DNA of 64,000 nucleotides from Adenophora triphylla var. japonica (Eukaryota; Streptophyta; Magnoliopsida; Asterales; Campanulaceae), in NCBI GenBank assembly GCA_022495995.1, contig JAFEMH010002583.1, positions 62,001-126,000 of the forward strand, given 5' to 3'. The notes below the pieces were generated by a model. It saw only the letters and a program-made list of their open reading frames with translations. It did no database searches and was not told the origin of the DNA. Position 1 is the stretch's first letter; the number at the start of each line of letters is the position of its first letter. Below are positions 33,121 through 43,710 of this stretch, piece by piece. Position numbers and translations under genes: made by a program.

Positions 33121-33276
33121 CTTTTGTAAGACAATCAAACCATCCATTTCCTAAGGTTTAGGGGATTCTAATTTTAGTATTGAACAACTTTTTGTTTTCT
33201 TTTGTAAGACAATCAAACCATCCATTTCCTAAGTTGTAGGGGATTCTAATTTTAGTATTGAACAACTTTTTGTTTG
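33121..33276. repeat. 78-bp tandem duplication upstream of the oxidase gene
   Basis: 33121-33198 is repeated at 33199-33276 with only a few mismatches, in the likely promoter-proximal region of the minus-strand gene. Confidence 0.9.
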
Positions 33277-33850
33277 GGAACAAAGGATTTTCAATTAGTG
33301 TATTAGTGTAGTTGAACTTGGGGAGGAGATAGCAAAATATCAAATTTGTTTTGCCCAAAAAACAGTTATATATATAATATACTCAAAAACGGTTTCGCTT
33401 TTATTTTGCAATTATATTTATATTTATATAATGGTGTATCAATTACAATTATAAGAAATCCATAAAAAATAATACTTTTAAAGCTATAAATTTAGTCGAA
33501 GTTTAATCGAATTGATCCAAATACTTAAAATGAGATTATTTTTCAAAAGCGGAAAAAGTTTTGACAACGTGCCATGACCCGCCAAAACTGAATATAATTC
33601 ATATGAAGTGAAAAAATTGGTGGGGCATTGGGAGTATGGTGGCAAGAGAATTGACGTCTTCTAAGATGAGCAATTCTGGAGTTACAAAGAAAGAAAGTTC
33701 CCAAAATTTGGGTTACAAATATAATTGAAAATAAATGATTTGATATTGAATTAATTAGTAATAGGATCCACAAACACAACATCCACTTATTTATTATCAA
33801 CTATATTTGAAATCCAAATTTTGTGAACTTTCTTCCTAACTTCTAACTTA
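33277..33850. other. No gene recognised
   Basis: AT-rich. It contains TATATA runs near 33370 and 33420 and no supportable ORF. Confidence 0.5.
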
Positions 33851-34243
33851 AGGCTTTATTTGTTTTGGGGAAAACATTTTTTGAAAATGTTTTCCCCATT
33901 TTCCGGTGTTTGATAAACACCGAAAAATGAAGTCAACGGAAAACATTTTCCGGGTCAATGGAAAATGAGTTTGATTTTTAAGAAAAATGACTTCCTTATC
34001 TCTACCTAAGGAAGTTGTTTTCCGTAAAACAATTTTCTCATTTTCCTTTGTTTGTATTGATTTTACCTTTAGAAATTTACTTTAATGAAACTACCAAACA
34101 TCGGAAAATGTTTTACGGAAAATGTTTTCTTAAGATTCACCAAAAATCGAAAAATATTTTCCGGAAGGCATTTTCATTTTCCGAAAAATATTTTTCAAGA
34201 AATCATTTTTCGGGGGTTATTTTCCGTGAAACAAACGGAGCCT
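33851..34243. mobile_element. MITE with GGCTCCGTTTGTTT-type terminal inverted repeats
   Basis: The left end AAGGCTTTATTTGTTT and the reverse complement of the right end, AAGGCTCCGTTTGTTT, match over about 25 bp. The interior is built of GGAAAA/TTTTCC words in both orientations, able to form a long hairpin. TTAAG words flank both ends, but the target duplication is ambiguous, so the superfamily (hAT or PIF/Harbinger) is left open. About 393 bp. Confidence 0.75.
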
Positions 34244-34246
34244 TAA

Positions 34247-34405
34247 GTACTGTATTATGCTTTATTAGACACTTCTCGTTGTGTTTCCAAATAAGAAAAT
34301 AGTTCTGATACAATTTTTTTCTTATTATAAAAAATATACAAACAAATAAATAAAATATATTGTACTAATTTAAAAAATTGACAAGCCAACTGTAACACTT
34401 AAAAT
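34247..34405 (+). repeat. Dispersed repeat copy 2
   Basis: Second copy of 26186-26352. It begins directly after the MITE and ends where the large minus-strand retrotransposon begins. Confidence 0.8.
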
Positions 34406-34410
34406 AGGGG

Positions 34411-35866
34411 TGTGCACGGTGAAATTACCCGGATCCGAGAGGCAGCGCAATCGCGCCCTGGCATCTGGTATTTCCCGCTTTGCAGCGTTTGTGTTGATTG
34501 GAGGTGTCTCGCTGTGTGTTTGCTTTGTAGAGTCGCCACGCCATTTTTATTAAGCCCAAAACATTGAAAAAAGGACATCACTTTAAAAATAAATTGTTTT
34601 TGTGTGATGAGATTTTGAGTTCGGAGGTCAGATGACTCCTCGGGAAGAGAATATTAGAATATTAGAGCTCACCCGAGTCGCCTCGTAAAAACGAATCTTT
34701 CGGTACCCCTTATTCTTTAAATGTTGTGTGTGTGTATGTGCTTTTAAAAATGCATGTTGTATCGGATGTCTACATTGTACACTGCGTATTGAAATGTATT
34801 GAAATAGTAATGGAAGGAAGCCTTACCAATGTTGATTCGTGTCTGTCTTCCGCTGGGGAATAGTGTTTGAGGATGGAATAGTGTTTCGGGACGGACCGGA
34901 ATTGCTTCGGGATGAGTCGGTTGTCTGCGGACAGAGTTTCGGCGTGCGTTGGGATCGCAGGGACCACTTGGGCAGAGTTTCGGCGTGCGTTGGGATGGCA
35001 GGGGTCACTCGGGCAGAGTTTCGGCGTGCGTTGGGATGGCAGGGGTCACTCGGGCAGAGTTTCGGCGTGAGTTGGGATGGCAGGGGTCACTCGGGCAGAG
35101 TTTCGGCATGCGTCCGAGTTGCCGGTTTGACTCGAAAAGAGCCGAGACGCCTCGAGAAAGACCAGGCAAGGCCTCGGAGTACCACGAGGGGCCTCAGAGT
35201 ACCTCGAGAGTGCCTCGGGGCAGCGCGGGAGCATCGCGAGAGCGCTCGAAGAGGCTTCGAAGCACCACAAGGGAGCTCGGAAGGCCTCGGAAGGATCCGA
35301 AAGGGGCCAGGATTGCCTCGAGAGGACTTAGAGGGGTGCCAGAAGGCTGGGGGAGAGGAGAGAAAAGAGAGATGTGTGAAATGAGGGAGGGGGAGCCGTC
35401 TATTTATAGCCATGGATTTTGTGCAAGAAAGTTCGTACGGACCTTCCAGGTAATCCAGGATTTTGGTTTTCCTCGATTTGAGAGAATAAGTGGACTTTAA
35501 GAAGATTCAGCAATGATGGTGTCTGGTAGCAAGAAGGTCCGTACGGACCAACTTGCATGCATAAAGGTCCGTACGGACCTCCCATGAAGCTGAGTATTAT
35601 TACTTCCTGGATTTGAGGGAATAAGTTGGACTTTAAGAGGATTCAGTACTCATGGCAACAAAGAGGTCCGTACGGACCATTTCTGCATTTTTACATAATT
35701 CCTCAAAGGTCCTTTTGTCCCTTTTTGTTTCAGAAAGGTCCCTCCCTTGGTTTGGTTGGTGGTTTTGAGGTTTTTGAGGGTTATGGGTATTCGAGACTGC
35801 GTTTGTGTGAGTCTGCGGTGTTTCTCGTGTGCTCGGAAGAGGGTGATCCAGATTGGGGTACTTACA
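34411..35866 (-). repeat. 3' LTR of the Tat element
   Basis: On the minus strand it starts TGTAAGTACCCCAATCTGG, parallel to TGTAAGTGCTCCAATTTGA of the nested Ogre-like LTR, and ends CCGTGCACA. It is 1456 bp, and the analogous word ATGGCGTGGCGACTC occurs near its end in both. It contains a 41-bp tandem repeat (about 34940-35110, four units) and AGGTCCGTACGGACCT palindromes (imperfect at 35428-35443; perfect cores at 35536-35549, 35566-35579, 35665-35678). Confidence 0.85.
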
Positions 35867-35880
35867 GAAGCCCCTCGACG
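35867..35880 (-). other. Polypurine tract of the Tat element
   Basis: On the minus strand CGTCGAGGGGCTTC abuts the LTR start. The nested Ogre-like element has GCCGAGGGGCTAC in the same place. Confidence 0.75.
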
Positions 35881-36169
35881 ACGTCACTTACGGAGGAAGT
35901 GGGGTCATCGATAAGATAAGGGTCCTGATCTGGATCCTGTGATAGGATTCCTATGTATCCCTAGCGGGAATCAAGCCTGATCGTAGTTCGTGTGAGTCTG
36001 CGGTGTTTCCTGTTGTGTGACCGTTTAGGTCAGTTGGCTGGATCCTGTGATAGGATTCCTATGTATCCCTAGCGAGAATCAAGCCTGATCGTAGTTCGTG
36101 TGTGGGGTGAGTGTCGTTGTGCACGAGGACGTGAGATGTCCTCTGACTGAAACTCTGTGAGTGGATGTG

Positions 36170-36575
36170 ATGGTATCCTGTGGGTGGTCGTGAGGGTCGG
36201 CTGTGAAGACATGGTGGCGTCCTGGGTGACCGTATAGGTCGGTGGTAAGGACGTGGTGGCGTCCTGGGTGACCGTATAGGTCAGTGGTAAGGACATAATG
36301 GCGTCCTGGGTGACCGTGTAGGTCGGTGGTAAGGACGTGGTGGCGCCCTGGGTGATCGTGTAGGTCGGTGGTAAGGACGTGGTGGCATCCTGGGTGACCG
36401 TATAGGTCGGTGATAAGGACGTGGTGGCATCCTGGATGACCGTATAGGTCGGTTGTAAGGACGTGGTGGCGCCCTGGGTGACCGTATAGGTTGGTGGTAA
36501 GGACGTGGTGGCGCCCTGGCTGACCGCATAGGTCGGTGGTAAGGGCGTGGTGGCGTCCTGGGTGACCATATAGGT
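36170..36575. repeat. 42-bp tandem array in Tat 3' UTR
   Basis: About nine units of GTGACCGTATAGGTCGGTGG plus TAAGGACGTGGTGGCGTCCTGG, period 42. Because 42 is a multiple of three, open frames on both strands run through it with 14-residue periods; these are not genes. Confidence 0.9.
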
Positions 36576-36739
36576 CAGCTGGCTGGACCCTGTGACAGGA
36601 TTTCTACGTATCCCTGGCGGGAATCAAGCCTGGTCGTAGTTCAGAGGTCGCGAAATTGTGAGTGTATGCGGGCGTGGTGGTGCCCTCAAGTGTCGTGTGA
36701 TTGCCAAGGTCGACTGTGAGGACGTGGTGGCGCCCTGAG

Positions 36740-37060
36740 ATGGAAATTTTACGATTTTCCAAATCAGGTGGTTTAAAGCCTTCCGGGCTGGAGATAGTGA
36801 TTTGGGAGGTTTATACGGTCTTCCGGACAGAGTGGTTTAGAGCCTTCCGGGCTGGAGATAGTGATTTGGGAGGTTTATACGGTCTTTCGGACCGAGTGGT
36901 TTAGAGCCTTCCGGGCTAGAGATAGTGATTTGGGAGGTTTATACGGTCTTCCGGACCGAGTGGTTTAGAGCCTTCCGAGCTGGAGATAGTGATTTGGCTG
37001 ATTTATGCAGTCTCTCGGACTGAGTGATTTAAAGCCTTCCGGGCTGTAGATAGTGACGAG
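36740..37060. repeat. About 64-bp tandem array in Tat 3' UTR
   Basis: Four to five units containing GGTTTAGAGCCTTCCGGGCT and GATTTGGGAGGTTTATACGG. Confidence 0.88.
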
Positions 37061-37061
37061 G

Positions 37062-37500
37062 ACGTGACTTGTCTTCTGGCTGCGGTTGTGTCGTGCGTGA
37101 GGACTTAATTTGTCTTCTGACTGCGGTTGTGTCGTGCGTGAGGACTTGATTCGTCTTCTGACTGCGGTTGTGTCGTGCGTGAGGACTTGATTCGTCTTCG
37201 ACCGCGGCCAGGCCGTGCGTGAGGACTTCGAGTCATCTTCTCGACCGCGGTCAGGTCGTGCGTGAGGACTCGATTCGTCTTCTGACTGCGGTTGTGTCGT
37301 GCGTGAGGACTTGATTCGTCTTCTGACTGCGGTTGTGTCGTGCGTGAGGACTTGATTCGTCTTCTGACTGCAGTTGTGTCGTGCGTGAGGACTTGATTCG
37401 TCTTCTGACTGCGGTTGTGTCGTACGTGAGGACTTGATTCGTCTTCTGACTGCGGTTGTGTCATGCGTGAGGACTTGATTCGTCTTCTGGCTGCGGTTTG
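37062..37500. repeat. 41-bp tandem array in Tat 3' UTR
   Basis: About ten units of GCGTGAGGACTTGATTCGTC plus TTCTGACTGCGGTTGTGTCGT. The period of 41 cycles through all three frames, giving a long minus-strand open frame that repeats every 41 residues and is an artefact. Confidence 0.9.
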
Positions 37501-38184
37501 CGGAGGCGTGACTGCCTTGTGCTTTGATTGTGAGAGGCGTGAATGTCTCGTGTTTTGTCCGCTGGGGGAAAGGTTGGACTTACGATGACTTCCGGTGTTC
37601 ATCTGCTGGGAAAATGTGGCCTCGTAGGGGCTTTGTCTGCTGAGAAGGTGACTTCGGGCTTACTTTGATGGTCGATGGTTGATTCACCGTTTGGCATTTT
37701 GGAGGCGTTTTGTGCCTTGGGATTTGTGCTTGGAGGTGCTGGCTCCTTTTGCGCTTGTTTTACCGTTTAGTGGGCGAGGTCCGGGCTTACGATGATGGCC
37801 GGTGTCTGTGTTGCCGTTTAGTGGGCGAAATCCGGACTTACGATGACGGCCGGGGTTGGTTTTGTTGGGTTGAGGACCAAACTACATTGAATCTGCTGAA
37901 ATAGGCCTTTGGACAGCCAGGGGCAAAGATTATAAGGGCAAAGGAGTAATTTGGCCTCATATTGCAAAGAGGTCCGTACGGATCTTCTCCCTCTGCAAAG
38001 AGGTCCGTACGGACCTTTGTGGCTTTTTAATTTCCCCAGGTTTTGACCAGTTGCAGAATTGAGGCCACCCTTCATTTTCTTCTTCCAGCTTCGTGAAAAC
38101 CAGAGAGAGAGAAGGACAAAACTCCATTTTTGATCCAAAATTCCTTTAAAAAAATCCTCCACATTTAGCTTGAATTGCTTGTCC
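37501..38184. promoter_or_regulatory. Upstream region of the antisense mobile-domain gene, with paired palindromes
   Basis: Two AGGTCCGTACGGACCT-type palindromes (cores 37971-37984, last part GGATC, and 38002-38015) stand 31 bp apart, about 170-215 bp before the ATG. The rest is GC-rich and degenerately repetitive (GGGCGA/TCCGG/ACTTACGATGA words), with a purine-rich leader GAGAGAGAGAAGG at about 38103. Confidence 0.5.
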
Positions 38185-41095
38185 ATGGCGGAAAGAGCAA
38201 GGAGAGGTCGTCGTCAACGGAGCCAAGAGGTGATCGAGCAAAGGGCGAATCTTCAGAGTAATTGTACTTCCTTCGTGCCTTCGTCGAGGAACCCGGATGT
38301 GTTGTATCCGAATCCGGAGGTGCACAATAGGCGAGCTAGGAACGTCGGGGAGGTAAGAAATCAATTTCGTCTTGATTCCTTGCTTGAATTGTTGTATGCT
38401 AGAACTAGGTTTTAGTTTTTCGCATATTTGGGGCTTTTGTTGTTTGCCATGCTTTTTGTGAAATTCGCGATGAATTGTTGAAATTGAGCATGTAAGAATT
38501 GTGGGTATGTGAATTTTGTGCAAAAATGTGGAGATTAGCTCTTATTTGTAAAAATAAAGTGCCTCTCTTTGAAATGCATGATTTGGTATTTTGTACCTTA
38601 TGCTATTTCTGTGTGTACATTGTGAGAAAAATTGCCATGTAGGGACAAATTTTGTGAAAAATGTGACATGTGCCGTGTTTTGTGACGGGTTTTGTCTGAA
38701 AGTATGTGCCGTGTAGGAACGGACTTTTCTTTTGAAAATGTGTCATGCAGTGTGTGCCGTATTTTTGGTGACGGACTTTGTGGGGAGTTTATGTGCAATG
38801 TGTGCCGTGTTTGGTGACGGGTTATTTTTTGAAAATGTGTCGTGTAGGGCTTAATCCCTCTGTTTGAGAAAAATTGTACAGTGTGTGCCGTGTTTTGTGA
38901 CGGACTGCATGGAGAAAATTATGTGCAATGTGTGCCGTGTTTTGTGACGGGTTACATGTGAAATTTATGTGCAATGTATGTCGTGTTTTGTGACGGACTC
39001 TCTTTTTTTTTATGCTTTGGTTTTCTTTTGGTATTTTGCATTAAGTACTGTGACTGACGTACCTTTGCTGTGTTTACCTGCAGGATGAGGGGCTTTTGTC
39101 TGGGAAAGCCAAAAAGATGAAGTCTCGAGGGTCGCTCGAGGCAGTAGTGGAGTTGTGGCAGCAGTTGCCGGACATCTCTAGGGAGGGAAGGCTGAGCCCT
39201 AAGAGGCTAGTCTTCGCTTCCGGCTTGGGCGCGTTCATGGAGAACTTGGCCGGGATTTCTGATACGAGGAAGAACAAGAGTATCTTCCTGGGCTTGTCCG
39301 AGTATTGGTGGGATACCACCCACACCTTCCATTTGAGCTGGGGCGAGGTGACGGTGACTCCCACCGACTTTGCAGCTATTACTGGGCTTTCCTTCAAAGG
39401 AGGGCCAGTGCGGTGGAGGGACAGGATGTCCGATGGGGTGCTGGCTGAGCTGTTGGGCTTTGCGCCTCTTCCTCGCAGGGGCCTGGGCATGCTGTACAGT
39501 GACGTAGAGGTGCAAATTTCGGCCAACATTGGGGCCTATCGCCGTGGTACCGGCCTGGTGACGTCGGAGCAACTGGTACGCTCCTTCCTGTGGTTTGCCC
39601 TCTCCGAGACTCTGTTCTCGAATCACGCGACTGCGGCTCCTTTTCCTCTGCTGGAGAGTCTGGTTGATTTGGAGATGGTTTGCGAGATAGCTTGGGGCGA
39701 GGCGGGCCTGGCCGAGCTTTATTTCTCTTTGGACCGGTTTAGACGAGGCGTGGCCAGTTCTTTGGGCTGCTTTGATTTTGCTTTAGAGGTATGAGTTTAT
39801 TGCTGTTTTTGATTTAGCAATTTGTCATTTCTCTGTTTTCTTTTGCACTGAGCCTTTTCTGCTTTTGTTGCAGGTGTGGTTCTATGAGATCTTCCGGTGC
39901 TTCATGTGGGATCGAGATGCTGAGGCCATATCGGCCTATCCTGCTATGTTGGGCTGGGCCCGTCCGTTGAGGAGGAAGAGGAGGACGAGTAAGGGGAAGC
40001 TCACCATCGCCTACGGGGATGTGCAGGAGCACCTGGGGAGAGATAGCCCGGCGGAGTTTGATCTGTACCCTTGGGCTCGATATGGGGATGACGAGTTTGA
40101 GGGTGCTCCCGTGGTGACGGCGCAGAGGAAGATACTGCGGGGCCTGACCTGCAATGTCATGTATTTGGGGGAGAGGGTCTTTTGGCAGCGTGGCCCAGGT
40201 ATGCTCCCCATGGCTCCGAGGGACCCGCCTTTTGGGATGATGGACTCCCGTGACATGGACGTGCTAGAGTATGAGAGATATCTGGGCGGCGTGAGTGCCG
40301 ATGAGTTTATTTTATATGGAGAGGAGTATGGGGCCTTCGTTAGGAGGAAGCTGAGGACGCGCGGGTGTTGGCGAGGAGAGCGTGGATGGCCCACCAGTCC
40401 CCTGCATGTTACTGGTGCACAGGCCGGACCTCACATATGTTCATGGGGATTCATCGAGGTGGAGGGTGTCGGTACCCGTCCCTGAGCAGGCTCCAACTGC
40501 CTATCGGGTTGACCCTGATATGCCGGTGAGTGTGCTTACTCTTTTCTGTCTTGGCATCTTTTTCTGTATATTTCTCTTTTTCTATGCCTGTATCTCTTTA
40601 GCTGAGTGTTTCTTTGGTTGTTTGCTTGTGCAGGTCCCGGGGAGAGCCTTCGACACGCTGACCCGCCGTTATGTGGCGATGCGGTCCTTTGCGAAGAAGT
40701 TGGCGGGGAAGCTGTCTTGCCGGTCTTCACGGCGCGTGCCGGCGTACGAGTCGATGCCTTCGAGAAATTCTGTGGACGTTCCTCCACCGAGGGCTGAGCC
40801 AGGGCAGCAGTTGGAGGGACCCATTCGGGGGCGGCATAGCATGGATACCGGGACGTCTTCGGGAGTCCAGAGGCAGACGATCCTTCACCAGTTCTGGCCT
40901 TCGCAGGAGGCACCGGGAGAGATTTCGTTGGAGCCTGCCTTCTTTGATCCTTTTGCCGGGTTTGACCCTTCAGAGTACTTTGAGTACCCACCCCAGGAGG
41001 GGGTTCAGTATTCTGATGACGAGGGTGTGGCTGGCGAGTTTGCCGGGGTGCCTGACTTCTCGCTTGATGATGATGATGATGAAGAGTCGGATTAG
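38185..41095 (+). CDS. Plant-mobile-domain-like gene, four exons, antisense within the Tat element
   Basis: I propose exons 38185-38352, 39084-39788, 39874-40525 and 40634-41095. The three introns have GT-AG ends (GAG|gtaaga...ctgcag|GAT; GAG|gtatga...ttgcag|GTG; CCG|gtgagt...gtgcag|GTC), and all junctions fall between codons. Exon 2 carries the domain core: YWWDTTHTFHLSWGEVTVTP, then DFAAITGLSF and a WFALSETLF helix, resembling the plant mobile domain (aminotransferase-like) of MULE and retroelement-borne genes. The C-terminus is acidic (DDDDDEESD). A poly(A) signal AATAAA lies at 41165-41170. One frame change near 40365-40385 in exon 3 breaks the protein unless an extra splice corrects it. 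Length about 660 residues. Function unknown; Tat elements are known to carry extra antisense ORFs. Confidence 0.62.
38353..39083 (+). repeat. Intron 1 with TGTGCCGTGTTTTGTGACGG repeats
   Basis: From about 38670 to 38996 the word (T)GTGCCGTGTTTTGTGACGG(G/A) appears about six times with irregular spacing of 40-90 bp. Confidence 0.65.
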
Positions 41096-41584
41096 GGCTC
41101 ATTTGCTTTCCCTCTTTCCATATCTTCTTTTTTTTTTTTAGCAACAGACATTATGGGTACCTGTAATAAAACACTTGTATTTGCATAGCAAAAGCATTTT
41201 ATTTTAAGATGTAATGTCGTATTTTGTGATTCCCTGGAATTGTCCTAGGAATTGTTGCTATTTTATTATTTGTGCATGCCACGTGAGCTGGGAGTGCGTT
41301 TGTGGGTAGCGTATGCTTGCCGGAAATGGCTTTGGCCAGAATTTGGGCAGTTTAGAGCAAGGTCCTGCCGGGAACAGTGGTTGTTATACTGTTTGCTGGA
41401 AAAGTGGGACCATGGTGCAACAAGGTCCGTACGGACCAACTTGGGATGCAAAGAGGTCCGTACGGATCTCCTTTGCTTTTGGGAAGGGATAAGTGTTTTC
41501 TGGATGTCTGGACTTTCCCCACTTCCCATTTGCAGTCATTTCGAGCTTTCTTCCCCATTTTCTCTAGGAACCTCCATTTTTGCC
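41096..41584. promoter_or_regulatory. Spacer between the two antisense genes, with paired palindromes
   Basis: It holds the end of the first gene (AATAAA 41165-41170) and a second AGGTCCGTACGGACC pair (cores 41424-41437 and 41455-41468, again with GGATC in the second), 31 bp apart and about 120-160 bp before the next ATG. The segment matches the LTR pair at 35534-35583 (AAGGTCCGTACGGACCAACTTG). Confidence 0.55.
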
Positions 41585-43099
41585 ATGGATTCTTCGTACG
41601 TTCCACGAGTTTTGTCGAGGCTTTCGAATGAGCGGCAAGCATACTTCCTTGAGTGGCTGAAAATGTGGATGTGACACCGTATGAGGCATCAGAGGCGAGC
41701 TTTCGAGGTAAGGTTTCGACTCTGCTCGGTTTGGACCCTTAAGGAGTTGGTTCCTGATTGGGAATTGTTGTGGGCTGCCGCGAAGTTCTGGGATGTTAGG
41801 AGGCATGTGTATTGCTTCTCCTACAATGAAATGGTGCCCACTTTTGAGGATTTTTGGGCTTTGATTGGGGGACCGGAGGTGGAGGCCATCTCGCTTCCTT
41901 TGATTGGCGGTGCTGCCGTGAGCGTGAAGCTTGCATGCTTTCTTCGGACTTCGTTGGGAGAAGTGCAGGACATGGTCCTTGATTCGGGTCATATTGACAT
42001 TTCTGCGCTGCCGGAGCAGTTTATGATTGATGATGAGAGTGATGTCTCGTGGGATGCATTTGCCTTGTGCGTGATAGCAACGCTTTTCATGGTCAGCTCC
42101 CTTGGGGTATGTGACGGTGCTTTGCTGGATGTGGTAGGGCACTGCAGAGCTGGAGAGGATATTGTCCCGTTGGTGCTGGCGGAGACTCTTCATGGTATTG
42201 ACCGTCTGGCAATTGGGGATCGGTTCATGAGGGGGGAAGCCCGCTTTGCTCACCTTGTGGCTGCGGGAGAGACTTCAGGCTATGCGTGAGGCTCCGGCGT
42301 TGTTCAGCCCGTGGACATTTTCTCAGCGTCCTCTTGTGTTGGATATGGATCAATCCGCCTGGGAGAGATGGATGGCACAGCTTGGTATGCATCAGATCCG
42401 TTGGTGGGTTCCGCACTGGGGGATTGAGACTAGGAGGGCCTTTCAGGAAGGGTCCTATGTTGTCAGAGTTCCAGGTTTGTCTTGGTCCTCCTTCTATATT
42501 TCGTCGCTTGTTTCCCGGCAGTTCGGGATGAAGCAGGAGCCTTTGTTGGGCTGGGATGACCTTGCTACTGTGGAGGTAGCTCCTCTTTGTGTGGCAGCTC
42601 CAGGTGCTCTTTTGTATTTTCTGAGGGTATGGAAGTATTCCGCTTTCCTTCCTGTGGTGCTTCTTAGATGTCGAGAGAGTGTCGTATTGACCACCCGATG
42701 CACAGCTTGGTATGAGCGGCGTGTTGGGCGATCCCAAGTGGCTTTGGGGAGCGAGGCGTGGAGCGATTCTGGGGGCCGATTGCCGTAGGAGCTATTGCCT
42801 TAGGAGTGCTGAAGCCTGGTCTGACCCTCAGGATGTCACGGGAGACGCTTTGTTTGACTACGAGACCAGAGTTGACCGACTGACGGAGAGAGGTCCTCTT
42901 TTGCAGACTCGCAGGGAGGAGATCCGAGCCGAAGCACGGGCGAATAAAGCCCTGTGAGCTGCTGGATTGTTTGACTCTACTGGGAGGACCCCTGATCTCG
43001 GACTGAGAGAGACAGAGATGGCTCGCTTGGAGCGAAAGAAGACTCGCTGGGGACGAGGGAAGAATAGCGAGGGGACAAGCGCAGATGGCGCGGAATGAC
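41585..43099 (+). pseudogene. Second antisense gene-like locus in the Tat element, broken
   Basis: From ATG 41585 the frame runs 29 codons to a TGA at 41672-41674, then continues in the same frame to 42289 (VPDWELLWAAAKFWDVRR, MVPTFEDFWALIGGPEVEA). It shifts at about 42250-42289 to a second frame (RFVRVPGLSW-like region, WSSFYISSLVSRQF) up to 42788. It then shifts to a third up to 43099 with a charged end (ARLERKKTRWGRG). The first part resembles plant proteins of retroelement origin with the WELL..A..FWD and P.FE....L.G pattern (DUF7745-like), which I state tentatively. It shares the palindrome-pair upstream arrangement with the preceding gene. Function unknown. Confidence 0.5.
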
Positions 43100-43710
43100 C
43101 TCCTAGGTATCCATTCATTGTATTGCAAACACATTATTTGTTAAATATATTAAGCTGTCTTTTAGCATGTTGTGAACTTAAGAGTAGACCGTGCTTGAAC
43201 TCATCAAGAATTGTTGTAATCGTTAGTGATTTGTTATTTACTTTTAAAGCTTTGTCGAGACGCAAGATCTCTTGTTCGCTTTTCGTTTCTTTTGTGAACC
43301 TTGGCGGCGTCCATCTTTGGACCTTTCTGTTGTATTTGCGGACTGAAACAGTCTGGGCCTTGACGGCAATCCCTTTTGCTTGGGCTTCTTTTTTTTTTGT
43401 AAGCGCATGAGGGTGAAGGCAAGCCCCTGGCTTGGAAGTTGACATGGGTCAGTCGTTTGACACTGAGTGACCCTCGGATGTCTTTTGATGTTGCCGCCGT
43501 CGTTTGACTTGGGCAAGGTGATGGTGGGGGCATGCTCTTGGAAAGTGCGTAGCTTGATGGAGGTCTTGGTTGACATTCAAACTTTTGACTTTTTTGTGTG
43601 TTTTTAGACCGGACCAATTAAGGTTGCCTACGTTCCCCCGGACTAGAGGGCTCAGGTCTGTGTAGTTCGACACTACATGGAGTGCCAAGAGATGCACAGT
43701 TTGTTCTTCT
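43100..43710 (-). other. Tat post-pol spacer with two-helix motif, copy 2
   Basis: On the minus strand it follows the integrase stop. Positions 43676-43616 carry the recurrent motif (GAACTAC...ACGTAGGC; inner helix CCC/GGG). Positions 43597-43437 align with 51058-51215 of the nested Ogre-like element (CCTCCATCAAGC, CGGCGGCAACATCAA, AGGGGCTTGCCT), showing the two elements share this spacer. No gene. Confidence 0.65.

Noticed and set aside
36170..36575. Array that might suggest a CRISPR locus
   Set aside because: Units are head-to-tail without distinct spacers, in a plant retroelement 3' UTR.
36069..37602. Long minus-strand open frames over the tandem arrays
   Set aside because: Their residues repeat with the 14-residue or 41-residue period of the DNA arrays, and the frames stay open only because the repeat lacks stops.
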